This document shows, in pieces, positions 46,130 to 57,211 of a stretch of 64,000 nucleotides of DNA. Source of the stretch: Ectopseudomonas khazarica (GTDB lineage Bacteria > Pseudomonadota > Gammaproteobacteria > Pseudomonadales > Pseudomonadaceae); contig NZ_SBHZ01000019.1 of the NCBI RefSeq assembly GCF_004521985.1, forward strand, positions 34,614 to 98,613, read 5' to 3'. Made by a program: the position numbers and the translations under genes. The notes beneath the pieces were generated by a model. It did not search any database, was not told the DNA's origin, and worked only from the letters and a program-made list of their open reading frames with translations. How positions within the stretch are numbered: the stretch's first letter is position 1; every line of letters starts with the position of its first letter.

Positions 46130-47454
46130 GCCCCCTGTGTCGCGGGTGTGACGTCGCCGGCCAGTTCGCGGCGCAGCGCCGTGCTGTGTTCGGCGATGCG
46201 TCTACGATAGCTGTCCTTGTGCACGTAGTAGGCCATGCGCTCCAGTTGCAGGTACTGGTAGCCGCCGTCCAGGCGTTGGCCGGCCTGGGCGCGGATGGTC
46301 TGGCGCAGGGCCTGCGCGGCAGGGCTGCCGGCCTGCAGCTGGCGGATGTACAGGGCGACCAGCTCGGCCTGCTCGTCGCGCCCCTGCCAGCCCAGGCCGG
46401 AGGCTTCGACCATACCGAGCATGAACAGGTCGTCGTGTTCGGGGTGAAAGACGTTGAGGTACAGCTGTGGCGCGCCGGCATCCTCCGGCCAGTTCAATTC
46501 GCTGCGGGCGATGAAGGGGTAGTCCAGCCGATAGCCGGTGGCCATCAGGATCAGGTCGTACTCCGCCTGCTCGCCGTTGACGAAGGTCACGCAGTGGCCG
46601 CTCACTGCGCGGATGTCGCCACGGGGGCGGATATCGCCATGGCCGATATGGTGCAGCACCAGCGAGTTCATCACCGGGTGCGATTCGTACAGGCGGTAGT
46701 CGGGATCTGGCAGGCCGTACTGCGAGGGTTTGCCCACCAGGGCGCGCACCAGCAGGCCGTCGATCGTCTGCTTGAGGCGGCGCGGCAGCCTGATCGCGCC
46801 GCCGAAGGTGTCGGTGGGCTTGCCGAGGATGAACTTGGGCAGGAAGTAATAGCCGCGGCGTACCGACAGGTCCACCGAGGCGGCACGGTGCACGGCGTCC
46901 ACGGCGATGTCGCAGGCCGAGTTGCCGCAGCCGACCACCAGCACGCGCTTGTCGGCGAAGATATCGGCACGCTTGTAGGCGCTCGAGTGCAGCAGCTCAC
47001 CCTGGAAGTCACCGGGCAGTTGCGCCAGGTTGGGGGTGTGCAGGGTGCCGTTGGCGATCAGCACGCCCTCGAAGTGCCATTCGCGCTGTTCGCCGTCACG
47101 CTCGCTGGTCAGTCGCCAGCCCTGTGCGAGGCGCTCCAGCTTCACCACGCGGGTATCGAACTGGTAGTGCTCGTAGAGGCGGAAGTGTCCGGCGTAGTCG
47201 CGGAAATAGCGGCGCATCTCACTGTGATGCGGATAGGGCGCAACATTGGCGCGCATGGGGAATTCGCTGAACTCGGTGGTGCCCTTGGAAGAGATCAGGT
47301 GGGCCGAGTGGTACATGGTGCTGTGCGGATTGTCGATGTCCCACAGACCGCCGACGTCGCTGTGCAGCTCGAAGCCGACGAAGTCGATACCCTGTTTCTT
47401 CAGATGCCGGGCCGTGCACAGGCCCATGGGGCCGGCGCCTATGATGGCGTACAT
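46126..47454 (-). CDS. Flavin-containing monooxygenase
   Basis: FAD- and NADPH-dependent oxygenase of 442 residues. N-terminal FAD motif IIGAGPMGLCTARHL (4-18), the FMO/BVMO fingerprint FxGxxxHxxxY in DFQGELLHSSAYK (about 152-164) and NADPH motif VVGCGNSACDIAVDAV (about 173-188). It begins the five-gene operon (FMO, BASS, SDR, TSUP, amidohydrolase). ATG 47454 has GAGG six bases upstream; the frame is open upstream without a ribosome site. The substrate is unknown. Confidence 0.9.
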   Translation of the reverse strand: MYAIIGAGPMGLCTARHLKKQGIDFVGFELHSDVGGLWDIDNPHSTMYHSAHLISSKGTTEFSEFPMRANVAPYPHHSEMRRYFRDYAGHFRLYEHYQFDTRVVKLERLAQGWRLTSERDGEQREWHFEGVLIANGTLHTPNLAQLPGDFQGELLHSSAYKRADIFADKRVLVVGCGNSACDIAVDAVHRAASVDLSVRRGYYFLPKFILGKPTDTFGGAIRLPRRLKQTIDGLLVRALVGKPSQYGLPDPDYRLYESHPVMNSLVLHHIGHGDIRPRGDIRAVSGHCVTFVNGEQAEYDLILMATGYRLDYPFIARSELNWPEDAGAPQLYLNVFHPEHDDLFMLGMVEASGLGWQGRDEQAELVALYIRQLQAGSPAAQALRQTIRAQAGQRLDGGYQYLQLERMAYYVHKDSYRRRIAEHSTALRRELAGDVTPATQGA

Positions 47455-47590
47455 GGCGAACCTCGTTATTGTTATGAGTAGCAGCGCAAGTGGTGGAATT
47501 ATCGCGTGACCTGGGGCGGCTGCTTCAATGACAATTGGCGCCGTTAGCCCGCCTCTTGTGGTACGGGATGTCACTGTTGGAGAGGGAGCC

Positions 47591-48370
47591 ATGCCAGGAT
47601 TGCCGCCGAGCGAAGAATTGCAGTTGCAGGACGAGGTGCTGCTGACCGAGGTGCGTGACGCCTTCGGGGTGATTCGTGTGGTGCAGATTGGCGCCTACCG
47701 TTTTCTCGAGTTTGGCGACGCGATCGAGCAGAGCTGCGTATTCGTCGGTGATCCCAGCTGGCTGGAGTACGACTACACCCGCGCCATGCTGCTTGGCGCG
47801 CTTTGCCACGACGCGCCGGAGACCGCGCTGTTTCTCGGCCTGGGCGCCGGCAACCTGACCCAGGCGTGCCTGAAGTTCCTGCCGCTGGAGGATGTCGAGG
47901 CCATCGAACTGCGCCCCGACGTGCCGCGTCTGGCCATGGAGTTCCTCGGCCTGGACGACGACCCGCGCCTGACCATTCGCATCGGCGACGCCACCGACCT
48001 GCTCGCCAGTGCGGAAAGCGCTGACCTGATCTTCCTCGACCTCTACACCGACCAGGGGCCTGGCGTCGGGCACCTGGCCTGGCGTTTTCTCGAACAGTGC
48101 CAGGCCAAGCTCAATCCCGGCGGCTGGCTGATCATCAACCAGTGGGCCAGCAACGACGGCAAGCCCCTGGGGGCGGCGCTGTTGCGCGGCCTCTACCATC
48201 GGCACTACTGGGAATGCCCGGTGAAGGAGGGCAACGTGGTGCTGCTGATCCCGGCCGACCTCGACCAACGCCTGAACATGGGGCGCCTGCAGGCGCGAGC
48301 GGGTGAACTGGCACCGCGCCTGGGCTATTCGCTGCAACCGCTGATCGAGGCGATGCGCCCGGCTACCTGA
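47591..48370 (+). CDS. Spermidine synthase-like methyltransferase-fold protein
   Basis: Protein of 259 residues with the SAM-dependent Rossmann fold of polyamine synthases. The glycine-rich loop ALFLGLGAGNLTQACLKF is near residues 78-95, followed by VEAIELRPDV (acidic ribose contact) and ADLIFLDLYTDQG. The N-terminal beta domain of true spermidine synthases is short. Its substrate is uncertain. GAGGGAG precedes ATG 47591, which decides against the upstream in-frame ATG 47528. It is divergent from the FMO operon. Confidence 0.82.
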   Translation: MPGLPPSEELQLQDEVLLTEVRDAFGVIRVVQIGAYRFLEFGDAIEQSCVFVGDPSWLEYDYTRAMLLGALCHDAPETALFLGLGAGNLTQACLKFLPLEDVEAIELRPDVPRLAMEFLGLDDDPRLTIRIGDATDLLASAESADLIFLDLYTDQGPGVGHLAWRFLEQCQAKLNPGGWLIINQWASNDGKPLGAALLRGLYHRHYWECPVKEGNVVLLIPADLDQRLNMGRLQARAGELAPRLGYSLQPLIEAMRPAT

Positions 48371-48659
48371 TGCACCGTTGAGCGGCTCGTTGCCCGAGAA
48401 AGCGCAAAAACCAGCACCCGGGTCAGGATTTTCCGGTATAGTGCGCGCCGGCCAAATTTCCGGCCACGTTCAGGTAGTGCAATTCGCCCGGGGCTCGACT
48501 CCGGCAGCCAGTCCCGCTGCGGACTATCCTTGACGATTCACTTTCATCACGTTTTCGCAAATCCCCGCCGAACCAGGCTGCCAGGGTGACCCACAAGGTC
48601 TTGCACGGCATGCGCAGCTTTGGAACATGGGTCTTTGCGGATGCACTTGAGGCAGACCC
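48371..48659 (+). promoter_or_regulatory. Long 5' leader region of deaD with possible promoter
   Basis: 289 bp without a gene. A TATAGT -10-like hexamer lies at 48437-48442 but no convincing -35 is present. Long structured leaders are typical of cold-shock DEAD-box helicase mRNAs and may mediate autoregulation. GC-rich self-complementary stretches such as GGCCAAATTTCCGGCC (48450-48465) could fold. Confidence 0.4.
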
Positions 48660-50339
<1,680 letters not shown>

Positions 50340-50376
50340 TTCGGGACGGGCTTGCCGCCCGGTTTCGAGCGCCATG

Positions 50377-50411
50377 AAACGCCGCATCCCATTCCGGGAT
50401 GCGGCGTTTTC
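50377..50411. terminator. Bidirectional terminator after deaD
   Basis: AAACGCCGCATCCC and GGGATGCGGCGTTT form a 14-bp stem with flanking T residues, between convergent genes. Confidence 0.88.
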
Positions 50412-50432
50412 GTTTGTGTACCTCGGGTCGTC

Positions 50433-50834
50433 CTAGCGGCGGGCGGTTTCGCCGCGTGTGGCCTTGGTGGCGAGGCGTTCGAAGACCTCGGGGGTGAACG
50501 CGGCTTCACCGGCTTCGTCGAGTACTTCTCGCGGATGCTCGCTGCCGGGAATGCTGCTGTCGAGCATGCTCAGCAGCTGTGTGCCGCGCCCGGTCAGGAC
50601 GAAGTTCTCGCCATTGCCGCCTTCGCTCTCCGGACGCGGCTCGATGAAGCCGTTTTCCAGCAGACGCGCTTCGTAGCGGGTCGCCTGGGCGCGCAGGTGG
50701 TCAAGGCCGACTGTTGCAGCCAGGCCCTGCTCATCGGCCAGGTCTTGTGCGTACTGGCGCGGGGCGAAGGGTTTGCCGGCGCAGTTCTGCGCCTCATGCA
50801 GCAGGCGTTCGACCAGATCCCAATTGTGCGTCAT
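50433..50834 (-). CDS. Conserved hypothetical protein, possibly DUF2513-like winged helix
   Basis: Protein of 133 residues. The N-terminal THNWDLVERLLHEAQ and the later ARLLENGFIEPR and FVLTGRGTQLLSML resemble the winged-helix order of DUF2513 proteins, but the match is by eye only. It is cytoplasmic and contains one Cys. It is isolated, 134 bp from the DUF934 gene, with terminators on both sides. Confidence 0.6.
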   Translation of the reverse strand: MTHNWDLVERLLHEAQNCAGKPFAPRQYAQDLADEQGLAATVGLDHLRAQATRYEARLLENGFIEPRPESEGGNGENFVLTGRGTQLLSMLDSSIPGSEHPREVLDEAGEAAFTPEVFERLATKATRGETARR

Positions 50835-50925
50835 GGCAGTGTCTCCTCAAGCGATGGGCTCAATGAGTCCGACTGCGCGGGGAGGTGACGGTTCGAATGG
50901 ATTGCACAGGCGGTAGCCCGGAAAC

Positions 50926-50956
50926 GAAAACGCCCCGAACCAGTCGGGGCGTTTTT
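50926..50956 (-). terminator. Terminator of the cysI-DUF934 operon
   Basis: On the minus strand AAACGCCCCGA and TCGGGGCGTTT pair and are followed by T residues, 10 bp after the DUF934 stop. Confidence 0.82.
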
Positions 50957-50967
50957 CGTCGGTGCGC

Positions 50968-51448
50968 TCAGGCGCGGCGGCGGAACAGCGGCTGCGGCTG
51001 GTCGGCCGAGGCCTGATAGACCTCGCTGTAGTCCTCGAAGGCTTTCAGCGCATCGACCGGGTCCTTGTCGGCACGCAGGGCGAAGGCATCGAAGCCGACG
51101 CGGCGCAGGGCGAACAGCTGGTCGCGGAGGATGTCGCCGATGGCACGCACTTCACCCTTGTAGCCATAGCGGGTGCGCAGCAGGTAAGCGGTGGAGGAGT
51201 GGCGGCCGTCGGTGAAGGCGGGGAAGTTCAGGGCGATGACCTGGAAGTGCGCCAGGTCGTCGGCGATCTCTTCGATTTCCTCGCCGGCCTCCAGCCACAC
51301 GCCCAGGCCGCCATCGCGGGCTTTCAGCGCATGACCATGCTCGACCCACAGCGCCAGCGGCACGATGACGTCGTCGCAATTGGGGATGGCATCCAGGGTC
51401 ACGTCCTTGGCCAGCAGGTGCCAGGTCTCGTCGATGACCTGGTCGTTC

Positions 51449-51465
<17 letters not shown>
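50968..51465 (-). CDS. DUF934 domain protein
   Basis: Protein of 165 residues of the DUF934 family, almost always encoded directly after the sulfite/nitrite reductase gene in proteobacteria. Recognisable stretches are NCDDVIVPLALW and FNFPAFTDGRHSSTAYLLRTR-like NFPAFTDGRHSSTAYLLR. It is thought to be a small redox or assembly partner, but its role is undescribed. Its start lies within the last 17 bases of cysI, so translation is coupled. Confidence 0.9.
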
Positions 51466-53107
<1,642 letters not shown>

Positions 53108-53190
53108 GAAGGGTCCTGTTTTCAGGCTACTTACTGCCAATCAGCGCGCACGGCCGCGCACTCCCCGAGGAGCCGGGGCACGATACCAGC

Positions 53191-53233
53191 TCAGGTTTAT
53201 GCGTAAAAGTGATGTTTGAATATATAAACCTGA
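53191..53233. promoter_or_regulatory. Palindrome upstream of cysI, candidate CysB-type site
   Basis: TCAGGTTTAT (53191-53200) and ATAAACCTGA (53224-53233) are perfect 10-bp inverted arms, 23 bp apart, centred about 105 bp upstream of the cysI start. The AT-rich arms fit a LysR-type sulfur regulator such as CysB, but the regulator is inferred. Confidence 0.5.
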
Positions 53234-53342
53234 CTTTAAGGAATAAGACGAGCCCAGAGCATAACCAGAAGGTTTGAGCGAACCGCAAGGCTGGTCTTAA
53301 ATGCACTGTGCGGTACCCACAAGCACAAGAAGAGGGGGAGCC

Positions 53343-53456
53343 ATGAGCGAGCACAGCGAAGTCGAGAATGCCGACAGCGTCATCGATGCCTGGGCAATCT
53401 TCAGCCTGATCCTGATCGCGGTCGGTACAGCGATCTTCTGGGTCAGCGGACAGTAA
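53343..53456 (+). CDS. Small membrane protein of 37 residues
   Basis: Short gene with a strong ribosome site (GAGGGGGAG) four bases upstream of ATG. The product starts with an acidic segment (MSEHSEVENADSVIDAW) and has one hydrophobic helix (AIFSLILIAVGTAIFWVSG). A single-pass inner-membrane peptide is predicted; no family is recognised. It lies between divergent cysI and the periplasmic-binding protein gene. Confidence 0.6.
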   Translation: MSEHSEVENADSVIDAWAIFSLILIAVGTAIFWVSGQ

Positions 53457-53540
53457 GGATCGGGGCCGACACGCATCAGCGGTCGGCCTTTTGCCACTGG
53501 AGCCCTATACTGCGCCCCGATGTTTTTCCGGAGACGCGCT

Positions 53541-54602
53541 GTGATCAAGTGGATGATGGGGCTATGGCTGGTGCTGTGCGGCGTGCAGGCGCTGGCGCAG
53601 GTGCGAGCGCCCTCCGTCGTGTTCCTCAATCCGGGGCATTCCGATGAGCCGTTCTGGCGCGAGTATTCCCGCTACATGCAGGATGCTGCGCACGACCTCG
53701 GCCTCGAGCTGAGAGTGCTCTACGGTGAGCGCGACCCGGCGCGCATGCTGGGCAACGCTCATGAAGTCCTGCGGGGGGATCACCCCGATTACCTGATCTT
53801 CACCAACGAACAGTTCCAGGCCCCCGCGCTGTTGCGCCTGCTCGAAGGCAGCGATATCCAGCTGTTCGCCCTGCACAGCACCCTGACTCCGGAGCAGCAG
53901 GCGCTGGTCGGCGGCAGCCGCGAGCGCCACGGCAACTGGCTGGGGAGCCTGGTGCCCAATGACGAGGAAGCGGGTTACCTGATGGGGCGGGAGCTGATCG
54001 CCCTGAGCGAGGGGCGGCCGGCCGAGTTGCTGGCCTTTTCCGGGGTCAAGCAGACGCCGTCTTCCGAGTTGCGCCTGGCCGGGCTGCATCGCGCACTGGC
54101 CGAGGCGCCGCACGTGCGCCTGGTGCAGGCCGTGCATGGTGAATGGCAACAGCAGCGCGCCTACGAGCAGGCGGCCAGCCTGCTGCCTCGTTATCCTGAC
54201 GTGAGCCTGATCTGGGCCGCCAACGATGAAATGGCCTTCGGCGTCATGCGCGCAGCCGGAGAGCTGGGCAGGGCACTGCGCTATGCCGCCCTGAACAACT
54301 CCGAGCGGGCGCTGCAGGCGCGCATCGATGGTCGGATCGAGGTGCTGGCGGCAGGGCACTTTCTTCTTGGCGCCTGCGCGCTGGTGATGCTCAACGATCA
54401 CGCCAGGGGCTTCGACTTCATCGAGCGTGGTGGCAAGGACCAGGTGGCGCATCTGCTGCGGCTGATCGACCGGGCGCAGGCGCGGACGCTGCTCGAGCGC
54501 CTGTCTCGCGCCGAGATCGGCATGGATTTCCGGCGCTTCAGCAGCGAGCTGCAGCCGAAACAGCAGCGCTACGACTGTTCGGTTGCCCGCCTGCTGGACT
54601 GA
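53541..54602 (+). CDS. Periplasmic sugar-binding-type (type 1 PBP) protein
   Basis: Exported protein of 353 residues with signal peptide 1-20 (cleavage VQALA-QV). The mature part has the bilobed type 1 periplasmic-binding fold (VVFLNPGHSDEPFW, LIWAANDEMAFGVMRAAGELG). No permease or ATPase is adjacent, so it may serve as a sensor partner, as in LuxP-like systems. GTG 53541 is chosen because GGAG is eight bases upstream; ATG 53520 is in frame but lacks a ribosome site. Confidence 0.8.
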   Translation: MIKWMMGLWLVLCGVQALAQVRAPSVVFLNPGHSDEPFWREYSRYMQDAAHDLGLELRVLYGERDPARMLGNAHEVLRGDHPDYLIFTNEQFQAPALLRLLEGSDIQLFALHSTLTPEQQALVGGSRERHGNWLGSLVPNDEEAGYLMGRELIALSEGRPAELLAFSGVKQTPSSELRLAGLHRALAEAPHVRLVQAVHGEWQQQRAYEQAASLLPRYPDVSLIWAANDEMAFGVMRAAGELGRALRYAALNNSERALQARIDGRIEVLAAGHFLLGACALVMLNDHARGFDFIERGGKDQVAHLLRLIDRAQARTLLERLSRAEIGMDFRRFSSELQPKQQRYDCSVARLLD

Positions 54603-54830
54603 TCAGCCGACTGCCAGGTGCAGGATCAGCTTCACTGTCGCCAGCAGGATGACGACGAACAGTACGGTGAACAGCACGCCCAGCATGATGAAGTGGCCGG
54701 GCTTGCCACGGCTGAAGTCGCGGCTGCGGTTCTTGCCGCTCTGCACGCCGAGCGCGGCAGCCAGCACGCTCTGCAACATTTCCCGAAACGTCAGCGGTGC
54801 CTGTTCGGGGTCTTTCTCCTGATCGTTCAT
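54603..54830 (-). CDS. DUF2970 membrane protein
   Basis: Protein of 75 residues with the DUF2970 layout: a polar N-terminus, SVLAAALGVQSGKNRSRDF and one C-terminal membrane helix (about 50-70). Function is unknown. ATG 54830 is the family-typical start. It is convergent with the binding-protein gene and adjoins it directly. Confidence 0.82.
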   Translation of the reverse strand: MNDQEKDPEQAPLTFREMLQSVLAAALGVQSGKNRSRDFSRGKPGHFIMLGVLFTVLFVVILLATVKLILHLAVG

Positions 54831-54948
54831 GGTCAGCCTCTCCGTCGCTGCAGCAAGCATAGTCCGCTGCTGGCGAATCGGCACACCGGCCTAGGCTGAC
54901 TCGAGCGAATCAGGCAATCTGACAGGGCGCCGATAACCGATACCGACC

Positions 54949-55776
54949 ATGCCCGAGAACCTCTTCCCCGACGATGCCGCGCAGACCGAGCGCACCCGCG
55001 AGACCATCCTGCGCTACCACCTGAGCTGGAAGCACCGTGACCTCGAGGCGGTGATGGCCCTGTACCACCCGGACATCGAATACAACGACTTCTATCAGCA
55101 GCGCTGCATGCGCCTGGCGGACCTGCGTGAATACGTGGAAAACAACCTGCCGCGCCGTCCGGGCGAGCTGCTGGAGCATGTCGATCGCATCCGTATCGAC
55201 GGCCATACCGCGTTCATTCAGTACTGCACCAGCTTGCAGGGTGGGGAAGGGCTGGTGTCATTCCGCACGGGCGAGGCCATTACCGTGCGCGACGGCCTGA
55301 TCTGGCGCATCAACGAATACGCGACCCTGGTGCGTGAGGCGCGCGGGGCGGGTGAGGGTGGTGCTTCACGGCCCGCGATCAGTCGCCTGGGCCTGTCGAC
55401 TCGTCAGCTCGGGCAACTGGCGCAGGACCTGCAGGAGTACTTCCAGAGCAGCCAGCCGTTTCTCGACCCCGAGCTGGACCTGCAACAGGTGGCGGCCGCC
55501 ACCGGCTATAGCCGCAACCAGATTTCCCATTTGCTCAACCAGGTGCTCGGCGAAAGCTTCTACCGCTACGTCAACCGCGCCCGCCTGCAATACCTGCTCG
55601 ACGGGTTGCAGACCGGCAGCGACCTCAAACGCATCGACGAACTGGCCTTTGCGGCGGGCTTCAACTCGCTGTCGGCGTTCTACACCTGCTTCAAGCGGCA
55701 TACCGGGCTGTCGCCGAAAGCCTATCTGCGAAGCCGTCTGGATGATGCTGCAGTGCAATCCGCCGGTTCAAGCTAG
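54949..55776 (+). CDS. AraC-family regulator with SnoaL-like N-terminal domain
   Basis: Transcription factor of 275 residues. Residues 15-130 form a nuclear-transport-factor-2/SnoaL-like domain (LSWKHRDLEAVMALYHPDIEYNDFY in parts), which may bind a small molecule, and residues 170-265 form the AraC DNA-binding domain with two helix-turn-helix motifs (LQQVAAATGYSRNQISHLLNQ; FAAGFNSLSAFYTCFKRHTG). The neighbour to the right is the effector module; no target is evident. Confidence 0.85.
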   Translation: MPENLFPDDAAQTERTRETILRYHLSWKHRDLEAVMALYHPDIEYNDFYQQRCMRLADLREYVENNLPRRPGELLEHVDRIRIDGHTAFIQYCTSLQGGEGLVSFRTGEAITVRDGLIWRINEYATLVREARGAGEGGASRPAISRLGLSTRQLGQLAQDLQEYFQSSQPFLDPELDLQQVAAATGYSRNQISHLLNQVLGESFYRYVNRARLQYLLDGLQTGSDLKRIDELAFAAGFNSLSAFYTCFKRHTGLSPKAYLRSRLDDAAVQSAGSS

Positions 55777-55800
55777 GCGCGGTGAGTAGGGCGAGAGGCG

Positions 55801-56165
55801 GTTGCTGATTTCCTTTTGGCTTCCGTCGTTCTCGAATAGGTAGTGTGCATCGGTATCCAATGTTTCGCAGCCTTCTCCAGCCATGCCAAGCTTTTTTCGG
55901 TGAGGTGCAAAACACGGATGTTTCCGTGTCACCTTATCCTATAGGTAGAGCATGACGAAAAGCCCCCTTGCTTAACTGTCGCCGCGCACGATTTTTACGC
56001 TTCGGGGGGCATGAATATATTGTTCAAACGGAGTGTTTTCCCCAAGCAGTACTGCGCTGTTTTATCACCTGCCTCCGCCGCAATATGCAAGGGATCAACC
56101 GCAGAAACTCCCATCTGCTGATTATAGAGTTCTAACCCTTGAGCCCTGGCGAATTCTTGCTCAAG
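55801..56165 (-). pseudogene. Decayed, internally deleted copy of the adjacent Sel1-repeat gene
   Basis: The minus strand aligns in segments with the intact gene at 56246-57211: LYNQQ..PLHIAAEAGDKTAQYCLGKTLRLN against LYQQS..PLLKIAAEAGDSTAQYYLGEAIRLS, then AWLEKAA, then YLFENDGS before deletion joins. The reading frame is broken by indels and a large internal deletion joins the mid-gene to the late part. It is a tandem remnant, so the locus was duplicated before one copy decayed. Flanks 55777-55800 and 56166-56245 hold no gene. Confidence 0.85.
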
Positions 56166-56245
56166 CATGGCTGTACAAGAGCGCCACCGCAGACGACATG
56201 CGTGGCAAAGAAAATTAGACAGAGCCCCCCGTGTCGTTGCCAACG

Positions 56246-57211
56246 CTAATGCCCATACACAGGAACAAAGTAGGAAAGAGGCGGATGGGCCTTCGTCCAT
56301 TCTTCTGCGAACACCTCTGCCTCTTTAATTTGCGCTAGCGTCATCCTTTTAGCCAGCTCCGGAAGATTTCTTCGTCCATCCTCAGGTGCAACTCCTCCAC
56401 CTTGAAGCTGAGATAACAAATAGGTCAAGCCATAACCTGCAACTAAATTTTCTGGAAAGTCCAAGTCATTTGGGAAGTGTGCGATGTTAGATGCGTATGT
56501 ACTGACTGCATCGATATAGCCCGCTTCAGCAGCCGTCTTTACCCAATGACGTATTTCCTTCTTGCTCCCGTCATTCTCGAATAGGTAGTTAGCATAGAGC
56601 ATCATTCCCACAGGGTTACCGCCCTCAGCGGAAGCCCTGAAGTACCTTTCGACGGCCTTATTACGATTACCGGTCGTTAGGAACCAACCTCCTCCTGCTT
56701 TATAGAAGCTGCCCAAAAGTTGCTGTGCATCGGTATCCCCTGCATCTGCAGCTTTCTCCAGCCATGCCAAGCCTTCTTCTGCGTGGTACAAAACACGCAT
56801 GGCTTCGGTATCGCCCTTTTCGGCTCGTTCATAGGCAAGACTCAGTGCTTTATCACGCCACGCAAGACCACCCTCCACACAAGTACCGAAGGTATGGCAG
56901 AGATCACCGCTATCCCCTAGGCGGAGCATGGCAAAAAGATCCCCCTGCTTAGCTGACGCCTCGTACCATCTGCGTGCCTCTGGGGTTGTATAGCGTTTGC
57001 TGAGACGAATCGCCTCTCCTAAATAGTACTGTGCAGTACTATCTCCAGCCTCGGCAGCAATTTTCAACAAAGGTTGTGAATCATACCAATCGCTTTGCTG
57101 ATAAAGAGCAAGCCCCTTAGTTCTCGCAGCAGTTTGCTCAGGAGTAAGTTGTGCAAATACCGTACTAGACGCTAGCCAAAGAATCACTCCGACCGCAAAA
57201 CACTTAATCAA
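56246..57211 (-). CDS. Sel1-repeat periplasmic protein, possible immunity protein
   Basis: Exported protein of 321 residues with signal peptide 1-20 (VFA-QL) and several Sel1-like repeats (AAEAGDSTAQYYLGEA, ASAKQGDLFAMLRLGD, AADAGDTDAQQLLGSFY, ASAEGGNPVGMMLYANY). Start is TTG 57211 with AAGGGG seven bases upstream and an eight-base overlap with the effector end, so translation is coupled. Sel1 proteins often neutralise type VI lipase or toxin effectors; immunity function is inferred from position. A second copy is decayed. Confidence 0.8.
   Translation of the reverse strand: MIKCFAVGVILWLASSTVFAQLTPEQTAARTKGLALYQQSDWYDSQPLLKIAAEAGDSTAQYYLGEAIRLSKRYTTPEARRWYEASAKQGDLFAMLRLGDSGDLCHTFGTCVEGGLAWRDKALSLAYERAEKGDTEAMRVLYHAEEGLAWLEKAADAGDTDAQQLLGSFYKAGGGWFLTTGNRNKAVERYFRASAEGGNPVGMMLYANYLFENDGSKKEIRHWVKTAAEAGYIDAVSTYASNIAHFPNDLDFPENLVAGYGLTYLLSQLQGGGVAPEDGRRNLPELAKRMTLAQIKEAEVFAEEWTKAHPPLSYFVPVYGH

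Noticed and set aside
44409..46481. 690-codon minus-strand frame that includes the SDR
   Set aside because: Only its 3' part is the real SDR. The upstream part is an out-of-frame reading of the symporter and monooxygenase genes.
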